Of a DNA stretch of 64,000 nt, positions 21,397-33,267 are shown piece after piece. The stretch lies in the NCBI GenBank assembly GCA_023548195.1, contig JAJHZJ010000531.1, forward strand, positions 5,296,400-5,360,399. Reading direction: 5' to 3'. The position numbers were made by a program, and so were the translations under genes. Numbering within the stretch: the stretch's first letter is position 1; every line of letters begins with the position of its first letter. Source of the DNA: Bettongia penicillata ogilbyi. Its lineage: Eukaryota > Chordata > Mammalia > Diprotodontia > Potoroidae. Under the pieces are notes generated by a model. It was not told the DNA's origin. It worked only from the letters and a program-made list of their open reading frames with translations, and searched no databases.

Positions 21397-21611
21397 TCTT
21401 TCTTTCTCTCTTTCCTTCTTCGTTCCTTCCTTTCTTGCTTTCCTTCTTTCTTGCTTTCCTTCTTTCCTTCCTTCTTTCCTTCTTTCCTTCCTTCTTTCTT
21501 TCCTTCTTTCCTTCTTTTTCTTTCTTTCCTTCTTTCCTTCTTTCTTTCTTTCCTTCCTTCTTTCCTTCTTTTCTTTCTTTCCTTCCTTCTTTCCTTCTTT
21601 TCTTTCTTTCT

Positions 21612-21697
<86 letters not shown>

Positions 21698-21701
21698 TAT
21701 T

Positions 21702-21769
<68 letters not shown>

Positions 21770-21772
21770 TTC
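21397..21772 (+). repeat. (CTTT)n / (CTTC)n microsatellite, about 375 bp
   Basis: The first 200 bp mix TTCC and CTTT units; from about 21606 it is almost pure CTTT, broken by CTC at 21666 and TAT at 21699. All long frames here on both strands (up to 166 codons) are its translations. Confidence 0.98.
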
Positions 21773-22029
21773 CTGCCTAAAGACTCTAAAACTTGAACAA
21801 TGAGAAATCATTAAAGGTGACCAAGGGAAAGTCTTATACCCTCAATAATTTTTTCTATAACATTTATTTTCCATTTTTCTGATAGCTTTCTTCTTGTTGC
21901 TTGTGTAATGGCAGGGTCTGGCCAATGAACACTCAGTCTTTAGAGCTTGCACAATATTTATCTGAATGTATGGTGAGCTTCCTTCTGTTAATGCATGATA
22001 CAGGGGCTCTTCCCATTCTGAGCACGCCT

Positions 22030-22215
22030 AGGTATTTTCTAACTCAGAGATTTTTAAGCTTTTTCATGTTACAATTCCTTTTGGCTGTTTGGTGAAATCT
22101 ATGGACATTTTTCCCAAAATACACTTTTAAATGCATAAAATAAAATAGCTATGATCACAAAGGAAACTGATTATATTGAAATAAACATTCAATTTTTCCA
22201 GGTTCATGACCCCTT
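22030..22215 (+). mobile_element. Unnamed interspersed family A, copy 2
   Basis: AAATGCATAAAATAAAATAG, GATCACAAAGGAAACTGAT and TATATTGAAATAAACATTCA match the copy at 9945. It also has the flank GGTTCATGACCCCTTAAA. Confidence 0.65.
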
Positions 22216-22939
22216 AAAATCTATCCATTGATTCTTTGGAGACTGAAGATTTTTTCTTGTTTAACTTGTTTCTTATGGTGACTGAGAGCCTTTCAATTGA
22301 CTGATGAAGCAGAGGAGAACAATTTATAAAGTGAGAACAAAAATAACTACAGGGTATACCCTCATAAACATTGAAGCCACTCTCCCACAAATAGACACCA
22401 GCTCAGTGAGGAGATTGGACAGGCCTAGGCATCATAGATGGGACACACACACACGAGGAGCGTGTTTGGCCAGGGCATACACATGGAAAGGCAGTTCTGG
22501 ATTCTGATGCTACAGGGCTGTCATCTGGTGATGTCATTGGGCTGCTTTCTACTGGGTCTGCTTCTTATTGTGCAACACTGCTCCCTTTGTGCTCCAGTTG
22601 GCCTTCAGTTACCCAGCTATGTTCAGTCACCTAATACACTTTTCACCAGCCACTGGGGATGTTGTGGTTAGGAAGCCTTTTTCCAGCAGAAGAATGCGAT
22701 AGATCTTTCTGCCAAAAGCTGTGAAAACTTCCCCATGGCTAGACTGCACAAGGAGGTAGTAATTGCCTAAGATAAGATCATGTCTATTCTTTCAGTTCCT
22801 TTCTCTTCTACACTCTTTTCTAATAATATTGGTTGAACTCCTATCTGACTTAAAAAAAATCATACCCTTCCCTGATTGCAGCAGGTAATCCTAAAGCTCT
22901 GCTTCTTTAAATAAAATACACACATACCAGAGTGCAAGA
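22216..22939. other. Unassigned
   Basis: No feature was recognised apart from short (CA)n at about 22445. Confidence 0.5.
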
Positions 22940-22991
22940 GCGCGCGCGCACACACACGTGCACACACACACGCACACACACGCACACACAC
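22940..22991 (+). repeat. 52-bp alternating purine-pyrimidine tract
   Basis: A (GC)n block runs into (AC)n with GTG and GCAC interruptions. Every step alternates purine and pyrimidine, the condition for left-handed Z-DNA. Confidence 0.95.
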
Positions 22992-23574
22992 TGGGCAAAA
23001 TTGTGGGAAGGAAATTGCTTTCAATTTCTTCTCACTCTTTATGTCTGTTCTATGTAACTCATAAAGGTTGGGTTGAGTAGAGAAGGCTATTGAACTTTTG
23101 CTCAATTGATCATCCATCACAACAAATCCCAATCTGGTCTCTCTCCAACATTCTCCCCCCTTTTTGGGGAAGGGGGAATGGAGGGGACAAATTTTATAAA
23201 TATAAGGATTTATATAAGTATTATATGACACATAATAAAATGTTATAAGGATATATAATATAATTATATGATATAAGGATTAATATAAGTGATTTTATTA
23301 ATGCAAAGAACTCCTTTTACCAACGTAGGCCAATGTATGCCGTGTGAACTGTAGTCTTAAAAGTTGCCTTAGGGCGGCGACACATGACTTACTTTGTTCG
23401 TACAGCCAATAGATGTAAGAGTTAAGACTTCATACCCAGGTTTTCTCCATTCTGAGGCAAGTTTTCCATCTACTATACCAGAAGGGTCCCCCTGCTCCCT
23501 CCCTTCCCTCTCTCCAATTCTAATATTTACTGGTCACCAGCTGTTTTCTCATTCAAACCTATATACTCTTACTT
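22992..23574. other. Unassigned; AT-rich ATAAGG-containing tract 23190-23298
   Basis: ATATAAGGATT-like text recurs in the AT tract. The region 23400-23470 has text resembling a reversed SINE fragment but is too degraded to call. Confidence 0.45.
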
Positions 23575-23800
23575 CTGACCCTTTGCCATTCCCCTCGCAT
23601 CTATCCCATCTCTTTCTCATTTCTGCCTGGTGAAATTCTCTTCCTCCTTCAAGACTGGCTCAAGTGCTCCCTCTTTTAGAAAATTTTCCTTGTTCACCAC
23701 AGTTGAAATACTTTTTCTAGATCTGGCTTTTTCCTCTATTACCTTCTACCTTTTATCATATTTGCTTGTGTACATATCACTACTGGAGAACTTCTCAACC
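23575..23800 (+). mobile_element. L2 LINE 3' fragment
   Basis: CTGCCTGGTGAAATTCTCTT, CTTCAAGACTGGCTCAAGTG, TCTTTTAGAAAATTTTCCTT and ATATTTGCTTGTGTACATAT follow the L2 order. Confidence 0.85.
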
Positions 23801-24404
23801 TGGTTTCCTAGAGAGTCCAGAAAGAATCTCATCCAACAGGGAGCCTGGTAGACTAGAGGTTAAATGAAGTAAGTAGTAAAACTGAAAGGGAAAGAAATCT
23901 ATCAGAACGCTAAGGGTGATGGCAGTCTTTTCTTCTTATTGTACAGATGTGTTTTCTATATCTTTTCAAGATGATTTACACACCTCTTATGTATACTATA
24001 ACTTCTTATGGTCAGATAGATGAATAAAAAGTTTTTTATTAGGGAAATAAAACATTTCTGGGTAATGGTAAATTCTAGTGTGTGTGACCATCTTTATGTG
24101 TGCCTCAGGAACAGGGAAGGAGCAGGTCATGAGATTAAAGGTGGCCAAGTGCTGGGAGTCCAGCAGTATCCTTGCATGAGTGCAGGAGTTGGGGAGCACA
24201 TTTACTTTGACAGGTAAATGAAGTAACTAACCAATGAAATGTTAAACTGTCATATCTCAAAGCCTTGTTACTGGAATCCACAAAGATATTGCAAAAGAAC
24301 AGAAAAGCTTCGCGTTTGCAGCTGAGGGTTATTTGAAGTGGATAAGGAGTCCTGCTAGCAACTGTTGGTCAAAATGGAGGTTTTCAATCACGTGTAACAT
24401 TTTG
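23801..24404. other. Unassigned
   Basis: No feature was recognised. Confidence 0.5.
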
Positions 24405-24550
24405 AAGACAACATTGCTCTACCTCCACATCAAATCTTCTCTATTAGATTATAAACTCCTTGAGGGCAGATACTATTTCATTTTTGTGTTTGAACCCTCA
24501 GTGATAATCATAATGACGAGGACCTAGTAAGTCCTCATTAAATTAAATTC
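24405..24550 (+). mobile_element. L2 LINE 3' terminus
   Basis: TAGATTATAAACTCCTTGAG with GGGCAGATACTATTTCATTT and GACCTAGTAAGTCCTCATTA is the L2 end. Confidence 0.88.
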
Positions 24551-25987
24551 AATTTTTGTCATCTATATGCCTTTCAAAGACTTGTCCTAACCCCAACTCT
24601 CTCTACCAATAGATAAAAAAATCTCCCCTTACCCTTTATATGTTTAAGAGAATCATATGAAATAATGTATATAAAATGGTTTGTATACTATAACTCAATA
24701 TAAATGAGAAGTAGGTGGTATTACCACCACTGATAGGTAAAAATTTTCATCTAGAGTCTACCGCTGTTTTCACATTGGTTTACTGTGTGACACAGGAAAA
24801 ATAGGTGTACACCTTTGGACTGTCCGAAAAATGCAGTTAACACTATAACACCTATCCCTTTCAAAAGAAAGCTTCAGAAATCATTGTTAATGATGCCCCT
24901 GGTTGAATCACCACAGAATTTCTCTAATTATGTGGTTACCCAAAGACACCCCTTCCCCCAGGTTTATGAAGTAAGAATCTATGGCTTACACACAGAGTCA
25001 CTCATTTCTACTCTTAGAGTACTCTGCATTCAAACGTATGTGTGTCTTTGTTCTGGTGTTTCTTGTCACATGGGGCTTCCTCTGTCACCTGTGTGCAGTG
25101 GCAAAAGGACTGAATCAGCATGATGTCAATCAAAGTGATAATTAGAGAATCAGAGAAATCTTCCTCAGCTCCCACTGGGAGGGCCTGTCCCAGCACTCAA
25201 TACCTTCATTATAGACTGATAAAACAAAACTTCCAAGAAGAAAGAGAATAGGATGTGTGAGGAGTTTTAAAACAAAGAAACTCCTATTGCTCAAAGTTAA
25301 TAAAGTTCTACTCTTATTGGTGTTGAATTCTATGTTTTCGTTAGGAGCTCCCAATACATCTGAGAATTATCTCATTTCACCAAGTCATTTATTCGGAGGA
25401 AAGATCTCTTAAGCCAATGGAAGTTACATTTATTTGCAATGTTGAGCAGAAACTAAGGTACTTCAAACTCAAAAATGTTGAGACCTTTCCAAAATGTTAT
25501 AGCTTGTGTTTTTTTAAATGACCATTAAATTAACTTTTTATCAATATAAGGAACTTTCAGTCATTTCAGACTCACCAGTTCCATTGGCTGTATGGAAGCT
25601 TCTGCGCTGCTCTCCAAATTCTCCGAGCTTCATTGGTGGTGGGACCAATAAGACAATGACTTTTCTTTGTTTTGGAATGAAAATTGGCTATCTTTTGACC
25701 TGTTCTGCATTTTCTCATTTCATGCTTAATATTAGATGACTTTGACGATCACTGATCTAAAATTCATTTTAACTCAATTTGATGCATTTAGAATAAAGGC
25801 ATGTCTGCATGTTTCATCTCTTTCCATTCATCAAAAATTGAGCAATGGCACCCCATTTTCTCAAGGATAAAATTTTCATTGTACACCATGATTGATTTTC
25901 CACTTACCTACCCAGTTTTATTTCATACCATGGCATTTATTTTTTGTTCCAGTCAAACTGAATTGCTTCCTGAAATACTGGAGGTGG
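24551..25987. other. Unassigned
   Basis: Frames of 102 codons (24815-25123) and 73 codons (25518-25739) have no motif. No repeat was recognised with confidence. Confidence 0.45.
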
Positions 25988-26130
25988 GAATGAGAGAAAG
26001 ACAGAGAGACAGAGAGAGGGCAGAGAGAGAGACACACACACACAAACACACACACACACACAGACAGAAAGACTGAGAGACAGAGACAAAGAGAGAGACA
26101 AAGAGAGAGAGAGATTAAGAAAGGCAGAGA
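25988..26130 (+). repeat. (GA)n/(CA)n-rich simple repeat
   Basis: AGAGAGACAGAGAGAG, then (AC)n from 26032 to about 26060, then GACAGAGA units. Long frames on both strands here are repeat translations. Confidence 0.95.
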
Positions 26131-26609
26131 AAGAAAGACAGAAGTAAGGTAGGAAAGACAGACAAAGAAAGTAACAAACAGATTTGATGAGGAAAAATGA
26201 AGGGAGTAGACATGGGAGGTAGAAAGCCAGATGCTCTGGAAAATTGATGGTGCCTCCATACTGAAGAACATGTGTAGCTTTTCTACAGGCGATAGTCAGA
26301 GGATCATTGGAAGGTAATGTGGGAGTGTGTAAGTTAGCAGCAACGTTTTGAACAGACTACAAGGGTGAAGTGGAAGATCAGTAATCCCATATGGCAGTTC
26401 GAGTCATTCAAGGAAAGGCCTCCCAGGCTGGGGCCAAGAACTAGTTTGTAGGGAGTGGAAGATGACAAAGACCTGGGAAGTCTTGTGAAAGGAGAAATGG
26501 CAGAGAGCCTGGGATCTGAGGGAACCAACATGCTTCTAATGTCATTCTGAATAGATTAGAACTGCTAAGATAATTACTTTAATTTTATTTTCTTTGGCTT
26601 AAAAAACTA
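26131..26609. other. Unassigned
   Basis: Purine-rich text to 26220, then nothing recognised. Confidence 0.45.
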
Positions 26610-26825
26610 TCCGTGAAATGTGTGCTAGCACTTTGTTGTATAATGTTCCAATGCTGTTACCCTGTAATATTATGTGTTACAGTTACGGGTTTATCCCTTA
26701 GTCCCTACCAGACCAGGAGGTCCTGGAGGACAGCTATCTGTCGTATGACAGTTTGCCTCCTTCTAGCACCTTTCACAGTAATCTATGCACAACTGGTGCT
26801 TAATGAATAATTGTTGAGCCATTTC
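26610..26825 (+). mobile_element. L2 LINE 3' terminus
   Basis: CCTACCAGACCAGGAGGTCC, TGGAGGACAGCTATCTG, GTGCTTAATGAATAATTGTT follow the L2 end. Confidence 0.88.
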
Positions 26826-27191
26826 CCTGAAGAAACAAATGAACAATAAATAACTAAAAAAAAGAGAGAAAGAAACACTGAGTGAGGGTTTGTATCAACC
26901 ACTGTACAGGTGACTCCTTACGTAGCTGTGAGATGATTATATAGAAACAATGCTGATTAGTAGCAGAGTTGTGTTTCTTAATGGAGAAGAAAAAATCTTA
27001 AAATTGAGTTGTTTCTTTAAGCAAGCTAAGGTTTTAGCTTTTTCTTTTTTATTCCTTTTCTTCATTTAGCAGGTATCATATCAAGTTTCTGCTGTATTCA
27101 CAGACTTTTACCAGGTACTGAGTACAGGGGACAGGACAGAAGGGAAATGCAAAGAAGGAATGATAAGGATGAGGATGAGAGTTTGCCATTA
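26826..27191. other. Unassigned
   Basis: No feature was recognised. Confidence 0.5.
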
Positions 27192-27360
27192 TATAGGAGG
27201 GATCTCATTTGATCCTTCACCAAAACCATGTGGGAGGTACTCTGATGATCCTCATTTTACAAGGGAGGAAACTGAGGCCCCTAAAACCTGGTGCCACTGA
27301 GTGGGAAGAGTCTGGAACTGAATTCAGAATGTGTCTTCCTGACTCCAAGTTCAACATTAA
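27192..27360 (-). mobile_element. MIR3/THER2-like CORE-SINE
   Basis: GATCTCATTTGATCCTTCAC, GGGAGGTACTCTGATGATCC, GGAGGAAACTGAGGCCCCTA and TTCCTGACTCCAAGTTCAAC. Confidence 0.82.
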
Positions 27361-27639
27361 CCTTCAAAGAACTAATGACTTATCTGGACTTTTTGAAAAA
27401 AGACTTCATCAGGCAAAAGCTAATCCGAGGCTTACAGGTACCAAATTATAAACTACATTGAAGTTGGACAAGGAGAATGCTCAGTATGTGGTAAGGTCTA
27501 GCAAGGAAAAGCTTCTTACAGAAGTGAAATCTTGAATTGCTCTAGAAAACGAGCAATATGGTTTCCTGACAGCAGAGAGTTTGAATGGCATGAATGTGAA
27601 AAAGAGGTTTCTTTTGAAGAGACAGGGGAGCATCACAAA

Positions 27640-27845
27640 GAATAACAGGAGGAAGTTGAAATTTCATCTCTCAGTAAAGAAAATCCTTCCTGAAAATTAG
27701 AGCTGTCTAAATATGAGCAGAGCTTGGACACTATTTTGTTTGGAATAGTCTAGAGGGGGATTCTCATTCAGGTATGGATTGGATTAGAATGCCTAAGGTC
27801 ACTTCAACTCTGAGATTCTTTGATCCTGTGATACTTTAAATCAAA
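27640..27845 (+). mobile_element. CR1/L3 LINE 3' end
   Basis: AGAGCTGTCTAAATATGAGC, GATTCTCATTCAGGTATGGA, TTGGATTAGAATGCCTAAGG and CAACTCTGAGATTCTTTGAT match the conserved CR1/L3 3' terminus. It is 24 kb from the CR1 body at 1946-3570, so these are separate copies. Confidence 0.85.
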
Positions 27846-27924
27846 AAGAACTACTTTTATCAGAGATAGAATTTTGACTTTATTTAGAAAATAACTTAAT
27901 TGATTTGTGATAGAATAGGAACCC

Positions 27925-28360
27925 CAAGTTAATTAATTCAACTAACAATTGTTGGTGACCTACTATAAGCAAAAGTACTTTTTGGTCCTTGGGGGGATGT
28001 TGTTTAGTCATTTTTTTCAGTCATGTCTGACTGTTCATGATCTCTTTTGGGGTTTTCTTGGAAAAGGTTTTGGAATGCTTTGCCATTTCCTTCTCCAACT
28101 CATTTGGCAGTTGAGGAAACTGAGATAAACAGGGTGAAGTGACTTGCCCAGGGTCACACAGGTAATAAGTGTCTGAGGCTGGATTTGAACTCAGGAGGAG
28201 GAACCTTCTTTGCTCCAGATCCAGCATCCTATCCACTATGCCACCTTAACTGCCCCTTGTGGGGGGATATAAAAATGAATAAGGATTGTAATCTGCCTCC
28301 AAAGAGTTTTCACCTTAGAAGAGATAAGGCAGATATACACATAAGGAGGATACAAAATGT
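27925..28360 (-). mobile_element. L2-like 3' end split by a SINE
   Basis: AATTCAACTAACAATTGTTG to TTTTTGGTCCTTGGGGGGAT, then from 28261 ATAAAAATGAATAAGGATTG, CTGCCTCCAAAGAGTTTTCA. The two parts join as one element once the SINE at 27999-28254 is set aside. Confidence 0.75.
27999..28254 (-). mobile_element. Marsupial tRNA-headed SINE (WALLSI type), full length, with target-site duplication
   Basis: GTTGTTTAGTCATTTTTTTC, TTTTGGGGTTTTCTTGGAAA, CAGGGTCACACAGGTAATAA and ATCCACTATGCCACCTTAAC. Flanked by ccttggggggat (27987-27998) and ccttgtggggggat (28255-28268). Confidence 0.94.
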
Positions 28361-28364
28361 AGAG

Positions 28365-28565
28365 GTAGTTTGTTCTCATAGCCAAGAGGAGCTAAGTTTG
28401 AGTCTTGCCTCTAAATATATATTGTGTCTCCCGAGGCAAGTCGCTGGCTTCTCAGTGGGTCAGTTCTTCTAGTCAATTCTTCAGGACTTTAGATTGCAAA
28501 GTATATGTCAGAGACAAGACTTGAACCTTTGTCTTCCTGACCCCAAATGTCACATTGCCCCTCAA
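28365..28565 (+). mobile_element. Marsupial SINE, degenerate, same type as 37690-37925
   Basis: AGTTTGAGTCTTGCCTCTAA, CGAGGCAAGTCGCTGGCTTC and TTTAGATTGCAAAGTATATG. The last 60 bp could be a separate reversed fragment. Confidence 0.6.
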
Positions 28566-28837
28566 GAGCTCATTGTGCCCTATCCAATTTCATTAGAAAT
28601 GTACCTATACTTTCTATTAACTGTATTTCTGTAGCAAAGTTGAAAATTCTCAAAATGATTTTCTTAGATTCCTTTATCTTTTAAATAAGACATTGTTTGT
28701 ATTCAAGATATTTGGGCACAACCTATGAAGGCATTTGGTCTGTCTGTTTCGGCATAGCCTATACAGGTACTTGTCTGTATTATGGAGTTCTGAGGTCAAT
28801 CCTTTGATTTTTTTTCCCCCAGTACCATTAGGCAATA

Positions 28838-28952
28838 CACAGACTCCCAACAGTATTAGCTTCAGTTTTCTTCTCTGCAGAATGTTGTCACTAGGCTAGA
28901 TAATCTCTAGGTTACCCTCCCAACTCCAGAAGTCTATTATCTTATGATTTGT
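28838..28952 (+). mobile_element. MIR/THER1-type SINE 3' part
   Basis: GCTTCAGTTTTCTTCTCTGC, CTAGGCTAGATAATCTCTAG, CCCAACTCCAGAAGTCTAT. Confidence 0.75.
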
Positions 28953-29411
28953 TTTTAATATTAAATGGGAGGAGAGTGACAGGCAGGAATTCCTAGCGGC
29001 TCAGTCTAGACACCAGTATTTACCGACCTGTCTAAGCAACAAAGAGAGGCCTGGAGGGACACAGCAGACAGTCTCCTGGAGCCCAGCTAGAAAGGAAACC
29101 CTCGGATGAAAAGCAAATCAAAATTATAATGGCAAAAAGTGATACCATTGATATTTTGATTTATGAAGCAAAATCACCTTCTTTTCATTACATCAAGTAG
29201 ACTGACAAGAAATAAATGAAAGACCCAAAATCTATGACTTGTATTGCCTGTAGATATCTATCAAATTACTAGGCCAGATCCCAACAGCTGCAACTTGGTG
29301 CCACTGCTATGGGCACTGGGGTGGGGGAGAGGGCGAACTAGACATATTTTGAATTCGGAAAAATATGAAAATGAGTAAAAGGCTATTTGTTTAATATTTC
29401 TTTCTAAATGT
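28953..29411. other. Unassigned
   Basis: 28980-29110 is less AT-rich than its surroundings and shows no repeat signature. Confidence 0.5.
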
Positions 29412-29512
29412 GTTCAAAGAATTATAGAATCCAAGAACTAGAAGAGAAGATAAAATCTACCCTAATGACCTGATTTTATAAAAAAGTGAGGCCCAGAATG
29501 CAAAGCTTTGAT
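29412..29512 (-). mobile_element. MIR-type SINE fragment
   Basis: AATTATAGAATCCAAGAACT and TTTATAAAAAAGTGAGGCCC. Confidence 0.65.
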
Positions 29513-29686
29513 TTATTATTTTCCATTTCTGGTTAAAAGTCAAAAACATTATGATTTATGCAATCTTAATTTTCAGTTTCTTTTGTATTGAATTTGAGTA
29601 GATTAACTTCTATGTTTCCAGAGAAGTTAGCTTTGTTTCATTTTATTATTGTCTAATAATAAAAAAAAAACTCGGATGGGGGATAA

Positions 29687-29752
29687 TAGCTTTATTTTCA
29701 CTAACCTTTAAATGAAATTTAGCATTCCCTTCAATTATTTAGTGCCTCTTCT
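29687..29752 (+). mobile_element. Interspersed repeat fragment, family not named
   Basis: TTTCACTAACCTTTAAATGA followed by AATTTAGCATTCCCTTCAAT is a remembered mammalian repeat string, possibly related to family A. Confidence 0.5.
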
Positions 29753-30093
29753 CACTGTCACTAATAACTTCTCTCTTAGATGTACTCTGTGTGTGACCAG
29801 AGCTCTGGAACATTCATGTACCTCAAAAAAGCGTAAAGTAGATCAGTAACTACATAGCACAAACAGGAGAATCACCAGACAAGTAGGACATACGTTAAGG
29901 TAACTCGTTGTAGGTAACATATGCAAAGTGTTTCGCAAACCTTAAAGGGGTGTAGATGTTAGTTATTACTATTGCTGTCAATGATATTGCTATCATAATT
30001 ATCATTTGTTTGCATACATGCATACAATCCTCCAGGAAAGCTCCCCTAGATGTGAGGCTTCTATTAGATTTATGAATCAGTTCCTATTCAAAT
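29753..30093. other. Unassigned
   Basis: No feature was recognised. Confidence 0.5.
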
Positions 30094-30212
30094 CTCTCTT
30101 TTTCTCTATCTGTCTCTCTTTGTCTCTCTCTATCTCTTGTCTCTGTCTCTGTCTCCGTCTGTCTGTCTGTCTCTCTCTCTCTTTCACACACACACACACA
30201 CACACATGTGCT
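30094..30212 (+). repeat. (TCTC)n, (TCTG)n and (CA)n compound simple repeat
   Basis: Pyrimidine tract with TCTG units near 30155, then (AC)10 at 30185-30206. Confidence 0.96.
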
Positions 30213-31934
30213 TACTTTTAACCAGTCAACCAAATAATAAATTTGCCTAAAATAAAAGGCTAATGCTTTTAATCAAATAGTATTTCAAATAGCACCCCTG
30301 GCACATGTGGCATGTTCTTTTCTCCAGGTTGGTAACTACCATCCATGATGGAGAAAATACATATAGAAAGCATGAAAGACCAGGAAGCATACCAAGAAGA
30401 CGCACACAGAGTGCAGAGGCCAAGAGAGAGGGGATCCAGTAGCTTTTCTCTAATGGCATGAGACTCATCTTTAAAATTAGCCTCCCCACTTCCAAGCAAA
30501 ATAAACATTCACATCCACCTTCCCTCACCTCTTTATGTCTTGCTTGTATTTATGTCTTGCTTGTCCCCAGTTCTGCTGTTGTGCTAGTCATAGAACAAAC
30601 ACAAACTCGCCTTCCTCTGCTCCACAAGGCCAAGGATGGTTAACTAAGCATCTCTCCTGCCTCCAACCAAAGTAAACTGGAGAATTGGACTGACTACTTT
30701 CCACCTTCTCTACTTCTTAGACTATAGTGTGTGTGTGTATAGTATATATGTGTAGTATAGTATAGTATATAGTATATATGTGTGTGTACAATATATTATT
30801 ATGTAATTTATATATATGTACATATATATAATGTATTTTTTACTTCAGACACAGGAATTCCATCAACCAATAAAGCTTCTCCCTCTGACCAGTACTCCCA
30901 GTTTGGGAACTGTGCTTCCTCACTTCCTGACACTTAGGAGCATGTGTGATCAGAAACATTCTTGAAGAGCACATTCTAGAATCTTATATGGACAGAACAC
31001 ATTCTGGGATACATATGGTCAGGGTGCACATGTCACTAGGACAACTTATACCTCAAACTATTGAAGAGTTTCTGAAGCCTTCTGGTGATATTGTCAAGTG
31101 CTGGAGAATGCGTCTCCACTCAATCTCAGTCGAGTTTTTCCAATGGTCTTGGTTGCCAAGCTGGTCTCTGCTACCTGTTACGGTAATAAGCCTCTCCCTG
31201 CTAGGGAGAGTCACTGCTATTTTTATGCATAGCCAAGGACTACAAACTACCAGACTGAATCAGGCAATCAACCAAAGCCAGAAAAATACCTCAAGCTGAC
31301 AAAACCTATTCTTTTCCACCTTTTCTCCTGATGTTGACTGTAGGTCATTGGTCTCAGGCAGCCATCTGAGGTTACATTTAAAAAATTCATTTTTAACTCC
31401 TGAGTTATGAGCCTGTAGTCTCAAAATCCCTTTCATGAACCTCCCCCAGATGAAACTAGAGACCAGAGGGATAGTGTAAGTGAGCAGGTCAGCTCATTTA
31501 CCCTTGGTGCTGATCCATTCACATTGTTGCTTTTACTGCGCAAACTAGATCGTTCCCTGACCATCTTTCTATGGGTACAATCCTCCCTCTTCTCTCTATA
31601 ATCAAAGCCTAAGAATCTAAAGAAAATTTAAGTTTAGTGGGTCCAATTTCTGCAAGGTAGAAGGACAACTCCCAAGTGGCAGACTCCTTGACACTTGTAT
31701 ATATTTTGTTGTGACAGATGAACCACAAAATCTTTCCATCAGATTGGTTCTGTGCTTATTAGAGCTTACTGCCAACTACCAAGATATGTGCTTACATATA
31801 AGCTAACTTCCCTGATCAGCATAGACTCTGAGGTTAGAAATGAGGGTCACATAACAATTATACAAATAAATATCTAAATAGATAAAGGAACAAAAAAATG
31901 ACCTTTCTCTATGGTGGCATGATGGTCAACTGGT
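30213..31934. other. Unassigned, apart from a TG/TA tract
   Basis: A 117-codon frame at 30946-31299 has no recognisable domain. CAACCAATAAAGCTTCTCCC at about 30864 resembles a polyadenylation or LTR R region but nothing else fits. A doublet of tatgtcttgcttgt lies near 30532-30566. Confidence 0.4.
30725..30835 (+). repeat. TG/TA simple repeat with AGTATAGTAT units
   Basis: (GT)6, then TATAGTATA repeats, then (AT)n to about 30835. Confidence 0.92.
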
Positions 31935-32095
31935 CTCATGGAAAGAATATTGAGTCAGGAAGCCTAGTCCTGGCTATGTTATTACCTAGATATGTGTCCT
32001 TGGGCAATCACTTCACCTTCTGGGCCTCAGTTTCCTCATTTGTGAAGTGAAGTAATTGGATGAGATGAAATGTGAGATCCCTTCAAGGTCTAACC
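31935..32095 (+). mobile_element. MIR/THER1-type SINE
   Basis: ATTGAGTCAGGAAGCCTAGT, GTGTCCTTGGGCAATCACTT, CTCAGTTTCCTCATTTGTGA and ATCCCTTCAAGGTCTAACC. Confidence 0.88.
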
Positions 32096-32345
32096 ATACT
32101 TATCATAATTATCAATATTCTTATGCTTTTGTGCATGGATGCAACTTATGGAGACATCATTGGATTTCTTGGGTGCCAATCTCTTATCCAGTTGAGATTG
32201 TTTCAAATCTGCAAATATTTTGGCCTTTCCTAAGTATTTGGAGCCATAAACTTGGCCCCAAGGTAATACCATACTTTTAATTTCTCTGTGCCTCAAAAAG
32301 AAGGTATTCTTTTCCAAAATGCTGTAATTTCAGGATGTTGTAATA

Positions 32346-32438
32346 ATTCTTTTCTTTCTTCTGTTTTGTTTTCTCTTCTCTTTCCTTTTCTTTCCTTTCT
32401 TTTTCTTTTCTTTTCTATTCTTTTCTTTTCTTTCCACC
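32346..32438 (+). repeat. (TTTTC)n-rich pyrimidine tract
   Basis: TTTTC and CTTTC units from 32346 to 32438. Confidence 0.93.
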
Positions 32439-32984
32439 AGTTTTCATTTTCAAAAGATTGGAGAAGAATGTGGGTATATTGAAACAGTGGCCCATGAAAA
32501 GTTGAGTTTATTCATCTTCCTAAGAGCTTACAAAACAGGATATCCCAATGTTCTATCAGAAGCATTTAAAAAATGAGGGCTGTTTTGGCAGGAGACGAAG
32601 AGGTCATTTTTTCCACTGGAAAATCATTGCGCCGACTGATCAAAGGCAGCAATTTCACAGGTCCACGTGAAAGTCTGTTGGCGCTGCTATCCCAGACTCC
32701 TGCTCTGTCAGTTGGATAAATGTGCTGGAATAAGACCAAGAGGGTGACAGGCTTACAGAGAAGAGTAGCCAAAGCTACATGAGAGATTTCTCCTCTTTCC
32801 TGACCTCGTCCTAAACTATCAGTTAGCCCCTAATAGTATCCAGCTAGGCACTTACGCAAACATATTGGGACAATTGATGGAAAAATGGAGTTGTGTACAT
32901 TGAAAGTCTAAAAAAGATTGTAAGTTTGGCAACTTGACATTTCCCTAAATTTTCAAAGGGAACCTACATTGACTTTGTCGTCTC
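32439..32984. other. Unassigned
   Basis: No feature was recognised. Confidence 0.5.
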
Positions 32985-33205
32985 AGTCTCATCATGACCT
33001 TATTTAGGGTTTCCTTGGCAAAGATACTTGGAGTGGTTTGTTATTTCCTTCTCCATCTCATTTTACAGATGAGGACACTGAAGCATACAGGGTTAAGTGA
33101 CTTCCCTAGGATCACACAGCTAGTAAGTATCTAAGGTTGGATTTGAACTCAAGTCCTCTTGACTCCAGACCCAGCACTCTATCCACTTCACCACCTGGCT
33201 GCTTC
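32985..33205 (-). mobile_element. Marsupial tRNA-headed SINE (WALLSI type)
   Basis: GTTTCCTTGGCAAAGATACT, ATTTCCTTCTCCATCTCATT, GATCACACAGCTAGTAAGTA, CCAGCACTCTATCCACTTCA. Confidence 0.95.
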
Positions 33206-33267
33206 TATTAGCAGTAGTTAATAGGAATTAAAGAAAAAAGCAAGTAAATTTCTAGAGCTGCCCACAG

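Noticed and set aside
21311..21811. Frames of 122-166 codons on both strands, Lys/Glu-rich or Phe/Ser/Leu-rich
   Set aside because: They are translations of the CTTT/TTCC microsatellite.
22860..23231. 123-codon minus-strand frame with CVRVCACVCARVC-type text
   Set aside because: The cysteine-rich part is the GC/AC repeat; the rest has no motif.
24815..25123. 102-codon plus-strand frame
   Set aside because: No domain and no supporting splice signals.
25918..26271. 117-codon minus-strand frame rich in Ser/Leu/Cys/Val
   Set aside because: It translates the GA/CA simple repeat.
30946..31299. 117-codon plus-strand frame
   Set aside because: No recognisable domain, no splice or promoter context, and frames of this length are expected a few times by chance in 64 kb.
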